64,000 bases of DNA from Betaproteobacteria bacterium (GCA_018970865.1 JAGWVN010000006.1:1-64000), one strand, 5' to 3'; positions 50,545-58,638 are shown, counted from the stretch's first letter. The notes: a model not told the origin generated them from the sequence alone. Numbers and translations: made by a program.

Positions 50545-51804
50545 CTACGCGGGCGCCTGAAGCGCCCCCGCCACGCCGGCCAGCGCATCGGCCAGCACCC
50601 GCGTGGCGATCGCGGCGTCCTCGGCGGCGAGGATCTCGTCGGGGTGATGGCTGATGCCGCCGTTGCCGCATCGCACGAAGAGCATCGCCATCGGGCAGAG
50701 CGCCGGGAAGGCCATGGCGTCATGGCCGGCCCCGCTGGGCAGATGCCGCACCGGCAGTCCGCGCGCGGCGATCGCCTGCGCCAGGCAGGCCTGCAGCCGT
50801 GGATCGCAGGGCGCGGCATCGGCCTGGTAGAGCGGCTCGCGGCGCAGCGCGATGCCGCGCCGCGCCGCGATGGCCGCGCAGGCGGCGTCGATCTCGGCCA
50901 TGGCCGCGCGCCGGGTGTCGTCCCGGCCGCTGCGCACATCGAGACTGAAGCTCACATCCTGGGGGATGACATTGACCGCGCCCGGCCGCGCCTCGAGGCG
51001 CCCGACCGTGGCCACCACATCGCCGCGGGCCAGCGCGATGCGCTCGACCGCGAGCACCATCTCGGCGGCGGCGGCGAGCGCGTCCTGACGCGAGCCCATC
51101 GGCACGGTGCCGGCGTGGCCGGCCAGGCCGGTGAGATGGACCAGCGCGCGCTGCGCGCCGGCGATCGCGGTGACCACGCCCACCGGCAATCCCTCCTGCA
51201 GCAGCACCGGACCCTGCTCGATGTGCGACTCGAGAAAGGCGATCGGCGGGCGGGCGCGGCGATCGACGCTCGGCCAGGCATCGGGGTCTGCGCCAAAGGC
51301 GACGAGGGCCTCGCGCAGGCTGATGCCGTCGCGATCGCGCACCGAGAGCCAGGCCGGATCGAAGGCGCCGGCCATGGCCTTGCTGCCGATCAGGGTGATG
51401 CCGAAGCGCACGCCCTCCTCGTCGCCGAAGGCCACCACCTCGAGGGCCACCGGCAGCCGCGCGCCGCGGGCGTGGAGCCCGGCCACGCAGGCGATTGCCG
51501 ACAGGATGCCGAACAGGCCGTCGTAGCGGCCGGCGTTGCGCACCGAGTCCATGTGCGAGCCGATCATGAGCACCGGCGCGTCGGGCTGCGCGCCCGGGTA
51601 ACGGCCCACCAGATTGCCCAGGGCGTCATAGGACGCGTCCATGCCGGCCTCGCGCATCAGCCCGGCGAGACAGTCGCCCGCTGCCCGGTGCTGCGGGCCG
51701 AGGTACGTGCGGGTGAGCGCCGGGGCCTCCTCGGTGAAGGCGGCCAGCGCATCGGCCTGCGCGAGCAGGCGGACACCCAGGGCCCGATCGTCATCGGTCA
51801 ACAT
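50545..51804 (-). CDS. Allantoate amidohydrolase-like M20 metalloenzyme
   Basis: A 419-residue metal-dependent hydrolase of the M20 / hydantoinase-carbamoylase family. Metal ligands are visible in GSHMDSVRNAGRYDG (His, Asp), GDEEGVRF (Glu pair) and HIEQGP (His); GHAGTVPMGSR and SGAGHDAMAFP carry the substrate and lid residues. The family splits carbamoyl groups from allantoate, ureidoglycine or N-carbamoyl amino acids. Its place between uraH and uraD favours allantoate. The ATG at 51804 (MLTDDDRALG) is the family start. Divergent from uraD by 109 bp. Confidence 0.88.
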   Translation of the reverse strand: MLTDDDRALGVRLLAQADALAAFTEEAPALTRTYLGPQHRAAGDCLAGLMREAGMDASYDALGNLVGRYPGAQPDAPVLMIGSHMDSVRNAGRYDGLFGILSAIACVAGLHARGARLPVALEVVAFGDEEGVRFGITLIGSKAMAGAFDPAWLSVRDRDGISLREALVAFGADPDAWPSVDRRARPPIAFLESHIEQGPVLLQEGLPVGVVTAIAGAQRALVHLTGLAGHAGTVPMGSRQDALAAAAEMVLAVERIALARGDVVATVGRLEARPGAVNVIPQDVSFSLDVRSGRDDTRRAAMAEIDAACAAIAARRGIALRREPLYQADAAPCDPRLQACLAQAIAARGLPVRHLPSGAGHDAMAFPALCPMAMLFVRCGNGGISHHPDEILAAEDAAIATRVLADALAGVAGALQAPA

Positions 51805-51826
51805 GGCTACACCCCCGGAAGCAACG

Positions 51827-51850
51827 GGGCCGGATGGTAGCATCCGACCC
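51827..51850. promoter_or_regulatory. Inverted repeat between amidohydrolase gene and uraD
   Basis: CGGATG-GTAG-CATCCG (51831-51846) is a perfect inverted repeat, extended by GGG and CCC one mismatch further out. It sits in the 109-bp gap between the divergent starts and could be an operator controlling both ureide-degradation genes. Confidence 0.4.
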
Positions 51851-51913
51851 CTGCCGGATCGTCGATTCAACACCGGTTCCCGCAGACCCGTCGCAGACCC
51901 TGAAGAGCCCGCC

Positions 51914-52423
51914 ATGACCACCCTCGCGCAGATCAACGCGATGACGCCGGAAGCATTTTCGGCCGCCTTCGGCGCGGTCTACGAGCATTCGCCCTGGATC
52001 GCGCAGCGCGCCTTCCAGCGCCGGCCCTTCGCCAGCGACACCGACCTGCTGCTTGCCCTCTGGGGCGTGGTGCAGGCCGCCAGCCCCGAGGAGCAGCTCG
52101 CGCTGATCGCCTCCCACCCGGAGCTCGCCGGCCGCGAGGCGCAGGCCGGCACGCTCACCGCGGCCTCCACGCAGGAGCAGGCCGCCGCCGGCCTGGGTCT
52201 GCTCGACGCCGGGCAGCGCGCCGAACTCGCCGAGCTCAACCGGCGCTATGCCGAGCGCTTCGGCTTCCCGTTCATCATCTGCGCCCGCCTGAACAGCCGC
52301 GAGGCGATCTTCGGCACCCTGCGCGCGCGTCTGCACAACCAGCGCGAGCAGGAAGTGCACAACGCGCTGGCCCAGATCGGCCAGATCGCGCGGCTGCGCC
52401 TCACCGACCTGCTCGCGGCCTGA
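51914..52423 (+). CDS. uraD: 2-oxo-4-hydroxy-4-carboxy-5-ureidoimidazoline (OHCU) decarboxylase
   Basis: A 169-residue enzyme that decarboxylates OHCU to S-allantoin. FSAAFGAVYEHSPWIAQRA starts the active-site region with a conserved His, SHPELAGRE carries the second conserved stretch with an acidic residue, and LNRRYAERFGFPFIICARLNSR ends it. ATG at 51914 was chosen as the normal UraD start (MTTLAQINAM); the open frame from 51641 is non-coding. It lies 39 bp before the cobalamin adenosyltransferase gene on the same strand. Confidence 0.95.
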   Translation: MTTLAQINAMTPEAFSAAFGAVYEHSPWIAQRAFQRRPFASDTDLLLALWGVVQAASPEEQLALIASHPELAGREAQAGTLTAASTQEQAAAGLGLLDAGQRAELAELNRRYAERFGFPFIICARLNSREAIFGTLRARLHNQREQEVHNALAQIGQIARLRLTDLLAA

Positions 52424-52462
52424 CCCGGCGCGCGCCCCTTCTTCCGGACACACACTGCCGCC

Positions 52463-53020
52463 ATGGGAAACAGACTCACGCAGATCGCCACCCGCACCGG
52501 CGATGACGGCACCACCGGCCTGGGTGACGGCAGCCGGGTGCCCAAGGACAGCCTGCGGGTGGCCGCCCTCGGCGATGTCGACGAGCTCAACTCCACCATC
52601 GGCCTGCTGATCACCGAGCCGCTGCCCGAGGCGGTGCGCGAGGCGCTCACCGACATCCAGCACGATCTGTTCGATCTGGGCGGCGAGCTGTGCATCCCCG
52701 GCTACGAGAATGTCAGCGACGCCCAGGTGGCCCGCCTCGACGCCCTGCTCGCCACCCACAACGCCACGCTGCCGCGGCTGCAGGAGTTCATCCTGCCCGG
52801 GGGTTCACGGCCGGCCGCGATCGCGCACATGGCGCGCACGGTGTGCCGGCGCGCCGAGCGCTCGGTGGTGGCACTGGGCGCGGCCGAGACGGTGCGGCCG
52901 GCCTGCCGGCAATACCTGAACCGGCTGTCCGACCTGCTGTTCGTGCTCTCGCGGGTGCTCAACCGCCATGCCGGCGGCAGCGATGTGCTCTGGCAGCAGG
53001 GCCGCAACAAGCCGGCCTGA
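52463..53020 (+). CDS. Cob(I)yrinic acid a,c-diamide adenosyltransferase, PduO type
   Basis: A 185-residue ATP:corrinoid adenosyltransferase. The start TQIATRTGDDGTTGLGDG is the PduO ATP-binding motif, followed by GDVDELNSTIG, ILPGGSRPAAIAHMARTVCRRAER with the catalytic Arg/Glu residues, and YLNRLSDLLFVLSRVLNR. The five-helix fold and length are normal. It makes the 5'-deoxyadenosyl form of cobalamin. It lies behind uraD in the same direction with no known link to it. Confidence 0.93.
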   Translation: MGNRLTQIATRTGDDGTTGLGDGSRVPKDSLRVAALGDVDELNSTIGLLITEPLPEAVREALTDIQHDLFDLGGELCIPGYENVSDAQVARLDALLATHNATLPRLQEFILPGGSRPAAIAHMARTVCRRAERSVVALGAAETVRPACRQYLNRLSDLLFVLSRVLNRHAGGSDVLWQQGRNKPA

Positions 53021-53038
53021 GCGCCCGGCATCGCCGGA

Positions 53039-53057
53039 GGGCGCGGCGGCCGCGCCC
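53039..53057. terminator. Hairpin between adenosyltransferase and cyanase genes
   Basis: GGGCGCGG (53039-53046) pairs with CCGCGCCC (53050-53057) around a 3-nt loop, in the 56-bp gap between convergent genes. No T-run; probably a two-way terminator. Confidence 0.45.
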
Positions 53058-53076
53058 GGCTCACCGGAGCCCCGGT

Positions 53077-53520
53077 TCAGTAGGTCTTGTACGGCAGGAA
53101 CTTGCCGCTGAGCACCACATTCACGCGGTCGCCCTTCGGATCGGGCTCGCGCACGATGTCCATCGAGAAGTCGATCGCGCTCATGATGCCGTCGCCGAAT
53201 TCCTCGTGGATGAGCTCCTTGATCGTCGTGCCGTAGACATTGACGATCTCGTACCAGCGGTAGATGAGCGGATCGGTGGGCACGGCGGTGGGCAGCGAAC
53301 CCTTGTAGGGCACCACCTGCAGCCAGGCGGCCTCCTCCTTGGTCAGCCCGAAGATCTTGGCCACCACCGCGGCCTGCGCCGCGGTCATGGTCATCTGGCC
53401 CAGGCAGGCCGCGGTCACCCACTCCTTGCTCTGGCCCACCTTGGCGGCCACATCGGCCCACTTGATGCCCTTGCGGACCTTGGTCTCGTAGATCTTCTCG
53501 GTGATGTCGTTGCGGTTCAT
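53077..53520 (-). CDS. cynS: Cyanase (cyanate hydratase)
   Basis: A 147-residue enzyme converting cyanate and bicarbonate to carbamate (then NH3) and CO2. The catalytic residues are in place: Arg88 and Glu91 in YRWYEIVNVYG and Ser114 in GIMSAIDFS. The N-terminal helix-turn-helix-like DNA-binding fold of cyanase is present (KGIKWADVAAKVGQSKEW). Its ATG at 53520 overlaps the ATPase stop (ATGA), so it is the last gene of the cyanate transport operon. Normal length. Confidence 0.97.
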   Translation of the reverse strand: MNRNDITEKIYETKVRKGIKWADVAAKVGQSKEWVTAACLGQMTMTAAQAAVVAKIFGLTKEEAAWLQVVPYKGSLPTAVPTDPLIYRWYEIVNVYGTTIKELIHEEFGDGIMSAIDFSMDIVREPDPKGDRVNVVLSGKFLPYKTY

Positions 53521-54407
53521 GCGGGTATCTCCGGGGAGGTTGGCGAAGTGTCGAGTCCGGGGCTGACCTCGCGGGGCACGCCCTGCCCGCCGGCGCTGGC
53601 CGCGTCGGCCGCGCCCTGCTGGATCAGCCGCGAGCGGTGCACCAGGAAGTCGACCAGGTGGTTGCGGATGCGGTAGTACTGCGGATCGTGGTGGATGCTC
53701 AGTCGGGTGCGCTCGCGCGGCATGGTGTTGCGCACCACCTCGGCCACCCGCGCGCGCGGGCCGTTGCTCATCAGCAGGATGCGGTCGGCGAGCAGGATCG
53801 CCTCGTCGACATCGTGGGTGATCATGAACACCGTCTGGCGGGTCTCGGCGCAGATCCGCAGCAGTTCATCCTGGATCACGCCGCGGGTCAGCGCGTCGAG
53901 CGCGCCGAAGGGCTCGTCGAGCAGCAGCATGCGGGGCTGGATCGCGAAGGCGCGGGCGATGCCCACCCGCTGCTTCATGCCGCCGGACAGTTCCGCCGGC
54001 TTGCGGAGCTCGGCGCCCTCCAGCCCCACCAGCGCCACGAAGCGCCGGGCGTGGTCCTCCACCCGCGCGCGCGACCACTCGGGCCAGCGCGACTGCACCG
54101 CGAAGGCGATGTTCTGCAGCGCCGACAGCCAGGGCATCAGCGCGTGGCCCTGGAACACCACGCCACGATCGAGGCTGGGCCCGCGCACCTCGCGGCCGTC
54201 CATGAACACATAGCCCTCGCTCGCCTGCTCGAGACCGGCGAGGATGTTGAGGATGGTGGTCTTGCCGCAGCCGGAGTGTCCGATGATGCAGACGAACTCG
54301 CCGCGCTCGATGCCGAAGCTCACCGACTCGAACACCGGCGCGGGCGCGGGGCGGCCAGCCACGGTGTAGGTCTTGCCCAGGCCCTGCACCGACAGGAAGG
54401 CGTCCAT
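53517..54407 (-). CDS. Cyanate/nitrate-type ABC transporter ATP-binding protein
   Basis: A 296-residue ABC ATPase of the NrtD/CynD type. Walker A is GHSGCGKTTILNILAG, the Q-loop VVFQGHALMPWL, the signature LSGGMKQRVGIARA, Walker B LLLDEPFGALDALTRGV and the H-loop MITHDVDEAI. A C-terminal extension of about 60 residues after DFLVHRSRL is polar and ends in a Pro/Ser-rich tail. Spaced 3 bp from the permease gene and overlapping cynS by 4 bp. Cyanate is the likely substrate because of cynS. Confidence 0.92.
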   Translation of the reverse strand: MDAFLSVQGLGKTYTVAGRPAPAPVFESVSFGIERGEFVCIIGHSGCGKTTILNILAGLEQASEGYVFMDGREVRGPSLDRGVVFQGHALMPWLSALQNIAFAVQSRWPEWSRARVEDHARRFVALVGLEGAELRKPAELSGGMKQRVGIARAFAIQPRMLLLDEPFGALDALTRGVIQDELLRICAETRQTVFMITHDVDEAILLADRILLMSNGPRARVAEVVRNTMPRERTRLSIHHDPQYYRIRNHLVDFLVHRSRLIQQGAADAASAGGQGVPREVSPGLDTSPTSPEIPA

Positions 54408-54410
54408 GCG

Positions 54411-55259
54411 CTACTCCCGCCAGGTGACCGCGCGCTGCAGGCGCGCGAAGAGGGCGTCGAGCAGCATGCCGACCACGCCGATCAGCAGGATCGCGAAGAT
54501 CACATTGGTGAGCGAGAGGTTGTTCCACTCGTTCCAGACGAAGTACCCGATGCCGGTGCCGCCGACCAGCATCTCGGCGGCCACGATCACCAGCCAGGCG
54601 ATGCCCATCGAGATGCGCATGCCGGTGAGGATGGTCGGCGCGGCGGCCGGCAGGATCACCCGCAGCGCGCGCCGCAGCGGCGTCACCTCGAGCGTGCGGG
54701 CCACATTGAGCCACTCCCGCCGCACGCCGGCCACGCCGAAGGCGGTGTTGATCAGCATCGGCCAGACCGAGCAGATGAAGATCACGAAGATGCCCGAGAC
54801 CGCTGCGTCCTTGATGGTGTAGAGGGCCAGCGGCATCCAGGCCAGCGGTGAAATGGGCTTGAGCACCTGGATGAAGGGATCGAGCGCCCGATAGACCAGC
54901 GGTGACATCCCGATCAGGAAGCCCAGGGGAATGGCCAGCAGCGCGGCCAGCCCGTAGCCCGCGGCCACCCGCGCCAGCGAGTGGCCCACCTGGATGCCGA
55001 TGCCCTTGTCGTTGGGGCCGTTGTCGTAGAAGGGATCGGCAAGATGCCGGGCGATGGTCTCGCCCATCTGCGCGAGCGTGGGCAGGCCTCCGCTCTTGGC
55101 GGCGCCGCTCGCGCGGCCCATCAGCTTCGCGTACTCGTCCTGGGCGGCGCTCGCCGCCGAGCGCTCGGCCGGCGCGGTGGCGAGATGCCAGGCGCCGAGC
55201 AGGCAGGCAAGCAGCAGCAGCGAGAGCAGCGCCGCTTTCAGGTTGAGGCTGGCGGACAT
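54411..55259 (-). CDS. Cyanate/nitrate-type ABC transporter permease
   Basis: A 282-residue permease of the NrtB/CynB type. An N-terminal helix (LKAALLSLLLLACLLGAWHLA) is followed by a 60-residue soluble stretch and about five helices. GVAGVRREWLNVARTLEVTPLRRALRVILPAAAPTI is the EAA coupling loop. Lies 16 bp after the receptor gene and 3 bp before the ATPase gene. Confidence 0.9.
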   Translation of the reverse strand: MSASLNLKAALLSLLLLACLLGAWHLATAPAERSAASAAQDEYAKLMGRASGAAKSGGLPTLAQMGETIARHLADPFYDNGPNDKGIGIQVGHSLARVAAGYGLAALLAIPLGFLIGMSPLVYRALDPFIQVLKPISPLAWMPLALYTIKDAAVSGIFVIFICSVWPMLINTAFGVAGVRREWLNVARTLEVTPLRRALRVILPAAAPTILTGMRISMGIAWLVIVAAEMLVGGTGIGYFVWNEWNNLSLTNVIFAILLIGVVGMLLDALFARLQRAVTWRE

Positions 55260-55275
55260 GTCGAACCGGGCCCGC

Positions 55276-56685
55276 TCAACCGCGGCGGATCGCGAAGCTG
55301 GCCGCGTACTCGGCCGCCTTCGCCGGATCGAACTCGCGGCCCATCACCTTGAAGCGGCGATAGCCGCCCTCGGGCGCCTTCTGGCCGAGCTCGCTCATGC
55401 GCTTCTTCGCGTCGGTGAGGAGGAAGACCTTCTCGGCGATGTCCTTGTAGGCGACATCGCCCTTGATATAGCCCCAGCGCTTCATCTGGGTGAGCATCCA
55501 GACCGCCATCGAGTACCAGGGGACGGGGTCGAAGTCGGCGCGGTCGGGCACGGTGCGCACCGCGCCCAGGCCATCGGCGAACTTGCCGGTGAGCACCTGC
55601 TCGACCACGGTCTCGGGCTGGTTCAGGTAGGCCGCCGGCGAGATCACCTTGGCGATCAGCGGCCGGTGCTTGGGGTCGCGGGCCATCGCGGCGGCTTCGA
55701 GCACGGCGCGATAGAGCGCGGCGAAGGTGTTGGGGTTCTGCTGGATGAAGGCCTCCGAGACCCCGAAGGCGCAGCAGGGATGGCCGTCCCAGATCTCCTT
55801 GGAGAGCAGGTGGATGAAGCCGACCTCATCGTAGACCGCACGCTGGTTGAAGGGGTCGGGCCCGAGGAAGCCGTCGATGTTGCCGGCGCGCAGGTTGGCC
55901 ACCATCTCGGGCGGCGGCGTGACCCGGATCTGGATGTCGCGGTCGGGATCGAGACCGTGCTCGGCCACGTAGTAGCGCAGCAGGAAGTTGTGCATCGAGT
56001 ACTCGAAGGGCACCGCGAAGCGGAAGCCCTTCCACGACTTCGGATCGCGCTTGTCCTTGTGCTTCACATGCAGCGTGATCGCCTGGCCGTTGATGTTCTG
56101 GATGGTGGCCACATTCATCGGCTGCGCCACCGAGCCCAGGCCCATCGAGATCGCGATCGGCATCGGCGACAGGAAGTGCGAGGCGTCGTGCTCCTTGTTG
56201 ATCATCTTGTCGCGGATCAGCGCCCAGCCCGCGGTCTTGTTGAGCTGCACCGACAGGCCCTGACGACGGTAGAAGCCGAGGGGGTCGGCCATGATCAGCG
56301 GCGTGGCGCAGGTGATCGCGATGAAGCCGAGCTTGAGGTCCTTCTTCTCGAGCGGCGCCTTCTCCTGGGCCATCGCCTGCATCGCGCCCAGCGGCAGCAC
56401 GCTGGCGATCGCCGCGCGCGCGGTGTTCGCGCCCACCGCCTGCAGGAAGCGGCGGCGCAGCCCCTCGTCGGGCAGCAGCGCCTTGACCAGCACCGCCTCG
56501 ACGAACTGCGCCGACAGGGTCTCCGCGGACGGTGGCGTCCCGGCCCGGGCCGAGGCCGTCATGGCGTCGGGCGCGGCACTCGCGGCGGACTCGGGATGGG
56601 CGTCGCCGGCGTGGAACACCCCGCACCGGGCGCAGGCAGGGCCCAGGCGACGGTAGGCATCGTAGGGACCGTAGAGATCGGACAT
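55276..56685 (-). CDS. Cyanate/nitrate-type ABC substrate-binding protein (CmpA/NrtA family)
   Basis: A 469-residue receptor. The N-terminus is long for a secreted protein: residues 1-75 include CARC at 18-21, then RRRFLQAVGANTARAAI near residue 78 and a hydrophobic stretch ending at AMAQE, which looks like an internal Tat signal. The mature domain starts KKDLKLGFIAITCATPLIMADPLGFYR, the NrtA-type opening, with MHNFLLRYYVAEHGLDPDRDI in the middle. The ATG at 56685 is used because the cysteine-bearing N-terminus recurs in this family. A sigma-54 promoter lies 66 bp upstream. Cyanate is inferred as ligand from cynS. Confidence 0.87.
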   Translation of the reverse strand: MSDLYGPYDAYRRLGPACARCGVFHAGDAHPESAASAAPDAMTASARAGTPPSAETLSAQFVEAVLVKALLPDEGLRRRFLQAVGANTARAAIASVLPLGAMQAMAQEKAPLEKKDLKLGFIAITCATPLIMADPLGFYRRQGLSVQLNKTAGWALIRDKMINKEHDASHFLSPMPIAISMGLGSVAQPMNVATIQNINGQAITLHVKHKDKRDPKSWKGFRFAVPFEYSMHNFLLRYYVAEHGLDPDRDIQIRVTPPPEMVANLRAGNIDGFLGPDPFNQRAVYDEVGFIHLLSKEIWDGHPCCAFGVSEAFIQQNPNTFAALYRAVLEAAAMARDPKHRPLIAKVISPAAYLNQPETVVEQVLTGKFADGLGAVRTVPDRADFDPVPWYSMAVWMLTQMKRWGYIKGDVAYKDIAEKVFLLTDAKKRMSELGQKAPEGGYRRFKVMGREFDPAKAAEYAASFAIRRG

Positions 56686-56750
56686 GGCTGACTCCCGCAG
56701 GCTGGGGCCCGGCTGGTCAGGCGGCCAGCCGGGTCGGACGGGACTGCCAT

Positions 56751-56766
56751 TGCAAGAGCTGTGCCA
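56751..56766 (-). promoter_or_regulatory. Sigma-54 (RpoN) promoter of the cyanate operon
   Basis: On the minus strand TGGCACAGCTCTTGCA matches the -24/-12 consensus TGGCAC-RNNNN-TTGCW in every fixed position. Transcription would begin about 12 bp further, near 56740, giving a leader of about 55 nt before the receptor ATG. Sigma-54 promoters need an enhancer-binding activator such as NtrC, which fits nitrogen-limited use of cyanate. Confidence 0.8.
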
Positions 56767-56823
56767 TAGGGCAGGACCGCGGGAATGGGCGCTGGCGCTG
56801 AGCCCGGGGACCGGGAGTCTCGA

Positions 56824-56854
56824 TGCACTCCCAGCCGTGGTGCGTTGGCGCACC
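56824..56854. promoter_or_regulatory. Candidate enhancer region upstream of the sigma-54 promoter
   Basis: A TGCAC motif (56824-56828) and a perfect inverted repeat GGTGCG-TTGG-CGCACC (56839-56854) lie 55-105 bp upstream of the -24 box, where NtrC-type activators bind. The spacing differs from the classical TGCAC-N7-GTGCA site, so the identity of the binding protein is open. Confidence 0.4.
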
Positions 56855-56914
56855 GGGATGTGGCTTGCGAGGGCGCCAGACTCGCGAGGGCGCCCGGCCC
56901 CGCGGTGGGGCCGC

Positions 56915-57502
56915 TCAGGTGTCGCGGGCGGCGTCGAGGAAGGTGACCAGCTTGGCGCTGGTCTGACGCAGCCGCTCGGAGAGCAGCTGCACGGTGCGCA
57001 GCAGGATCTTGTTGCCGAGCACCGGGTCGTCGGCAAGCACCCGCTGGACCGCGTCGCGGGTGAGCACCGCGATGCGCGAGCGCTCGAGGGCCACGCAGGA
57101 CGCAAAGCGCGGCTCGCCGTCGAACAGCGACATCTCGCCCAGGCAGTGGCCGGGGCTGGCCACCGCGATGCGCGCCGGATAGTCGTGGCGATTGCGCCGC
57201 AGCACATCGGCCAGGCCGCTCATCAGCAGCATGAGGAAGTCGCCGGTGTCGCCCTCGCCGATCATCTCGGTGCCGGGCAGCGCCTCGTAGACGAACATGA
57301 GGCTGGCCAGCCGACGGCTCTGGTCGATGTCGAGACCGGCAAACAGCGGCGTGTCGGTCATCAGCCGGTGGATGTCGTCGGCGAACTCCGTCGCCGGCCC
57401 GATGGGGGACAGACCCGCCGCGAGCAGGCGCTCGTGTGGCGTGCGGCGGGCAGGGGCGACGGCGCCCTCGGGAGGCTGGGGCGCCGGCGAACGCTCAGGC
57501 AT
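56915..57502 (-). CDS. Cyclic-nucleotide-binding domain protein without a DNA-binding domain
   Basis: A 195-residue protein with a single cNMP-binding domain of the CRP type. FAGLDIDQSRRLASLMFVYEALPGTEMIGEGDTGDFLMLLMSGLADVL is its front half and PGHCLGEMSLFDGEPRFASCVALE the phosphate-binding cassette, where the Arg after EP fits nucleotide binding. No helix-turn-helix follows; after the last cNMP helix the protein ends. The N-terminal 40 residues are Pro/Ala-rich. It lies 229 bp upstream of the cyanate operon on the same strand; a regulatory link is possible but not shown. TATATA at 57528-57533 may be its -10 box. Confidence 0.85.
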   Translation of the reverse strand: MPERSPAPQPPEGAVAPARRTPHERLLAAGLSPIGPATEFADDIHRLMTDTPLFAGLDIDQSRRLASLMFVYEALPGTEMIGEGDTGDFLMLLMSGLADVLRRNRHDYPARIAVASPGHCLGEMSLFDGEPRFASCVALERSRIAVLTRDAVQRVLADDPVLGNKILLRTVQLLSERLRQTSAKLVTFLDAARDT

Positions 57503-57576
57503 GGGCAGGTTCCGGGAAGTCTTCGGCTATATACCACGCCCCCGCCTGTGAACCCGGCATCGCCCCGACCGGCGAG

Positions 57577-58638
57577 TCAGTCGGCCACTGCCAGCCGACG
57601 GTCGCGCACCGACTCGGCGAGATGCTCCAGGCAACCCAGCGTGTCTTCCCAGCCGATGCAGCCATCGGTGATGCTCTGGCCGTGGACGAGCGGCTTGCCC
57701 GCGACCAGATCCTGGCGTCCGGCCACCAGGTGGCTCTCGACCATCACCCCGAAGATCCGGGTGTCGCCGGCGGCGAGCTGCTCGCCGATGTTGCGAAGCA
57801 CCGGGATCTGGTTCTCGGGCTTCTTCTGACTGTTGCCGTGGCTGGCATCGATCATCAGCCGGCAGGCCATCGCCGCGGCGGCGGCCTCCTGGCAGGCGGC
57901 GTCGACCGCCGCGCTGTCGTAGTTGGGCGTCTTGCCGCCGCGCAGGATGACATGGCAGTCCTCGTTGCCATTGGTGGACACGATCGCCGAGTGTCCGCCC
58001 TTGGTCACCGACAGGAAGTGGTGCGGCTGCGAGGCGGCCTTGATGGCGTCGAAGGCGATGCGCAGGCTGCCGTCGGTGCCGTTCTTGAAGCCCACCGGGC
58101 AGCTCAGGCCGCTGGCGAGCTCGCGGTGCACCTGGGATTCGGTGGTGCGCGCGCCGATCGCGCCCCAGGCGATCAGGTCGGCCAGGTACTGCGGGGTGAT
58201 CATGTCGAGGAACTCCGAGCCGGCCGGCAGGCCGAGCTCATTGACCTTGAGCAGCAGCTCGCGGGCCAGGCGCAGACCGCGGTTGATCTGGAAGCTGTTG
58301 TCCAGGCCCGGATCGTTGATCAGGCCCTTCCAGCCGACGGTGGTGCGGGGCTTCTCGAAGTAGACCCGCATCACGATCTCGAGGTCGTCGCGCAGGCGCT
58401 CGCGGTGCGGCGCCAGCCGGTTGGCGTATTCCATGGCCGCATCCACATCGTGGATGGAGCAGGGCCCCACCACCACCAGCAGCCGGTCATCCATGCCGTG
58501 GAGGATGCGGTGGATCGCCTGACGGGCCTGGTAGGTGACCTCGGCGGCGCGCTCGGTGCAGGGCAGCTCGCGCAGCAGGTGGGAGGGCGGAGCGAGTTCC
58601 TTGATCTCGCGGATTCGGACATCGTCGGTGGTGGGCAT
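57577..58638 (-). CDS. aroG: 3-deoxy-7-phosphoheptulonate (DAHP) synthase, class I
   Basis: A 353-residue enzyme joining PEP and erythrose-4-phosphate, the first step of aromatic amino acid synthesis. DDRLLVVVGPCSIHDVDAAMEYA holds the PEP-binding loop, IVMRVYFEKPRTTVGWKGLINDP the phosphate-binding Arg/Lys region, and GARTTESQVHRELASGLSCPVGFKNGTDG is the hallmark; HGNSQKKPENQ carries a metal ligand. ATG at 58638 starts MPTTDDVRIREIKEL, the normal start of the Phe/Tyr-sensitive type; the frame upstream to 58830 is the leader region. The gene is preceded by a Phe/Tyr-rich leader peptide and a terminator-like hairpin. Confidence 0.96.
   Translation of the reverse strand: MPTTDDVRIREIKELAPPSHLLRELPCTERAAEVTYQARQAIHRILHGMDDRLLVVVGPCSIHDVDAAMEYANRLAPHRERLRDDLEIVMRVYFEKPRTTVGWKGLINDPGLDNSFQINRGLRLARELLLKVNELGLPAGSEFLDMITPQYLADLIAWGAIGARTTESQVHRELASGLSCPVGFKNGTDGSLRIAFDAIKAASQPHHFLSVTKGGHSAIVSTNGNEDCHVILRGGKTPNYDSAAVDAACQEAAAAAMACRLMIDASHGNSQKKPENQIPVLRNIGEQLAAGDTRIFGVMVESHLVAGRQDLVAGKPLVHGQSITDGCIGWEDTLGCLEHLAESVRDRRLAVAD

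Noticed and set aside
57528-57533. TATATA as a full promoter for the cNMP-binding gene
   Set aside because: A -10-like box is there, but the only -35-like hexamer (TTCACA) is just 13 bp away, too close; mentioned only as a possible -10.
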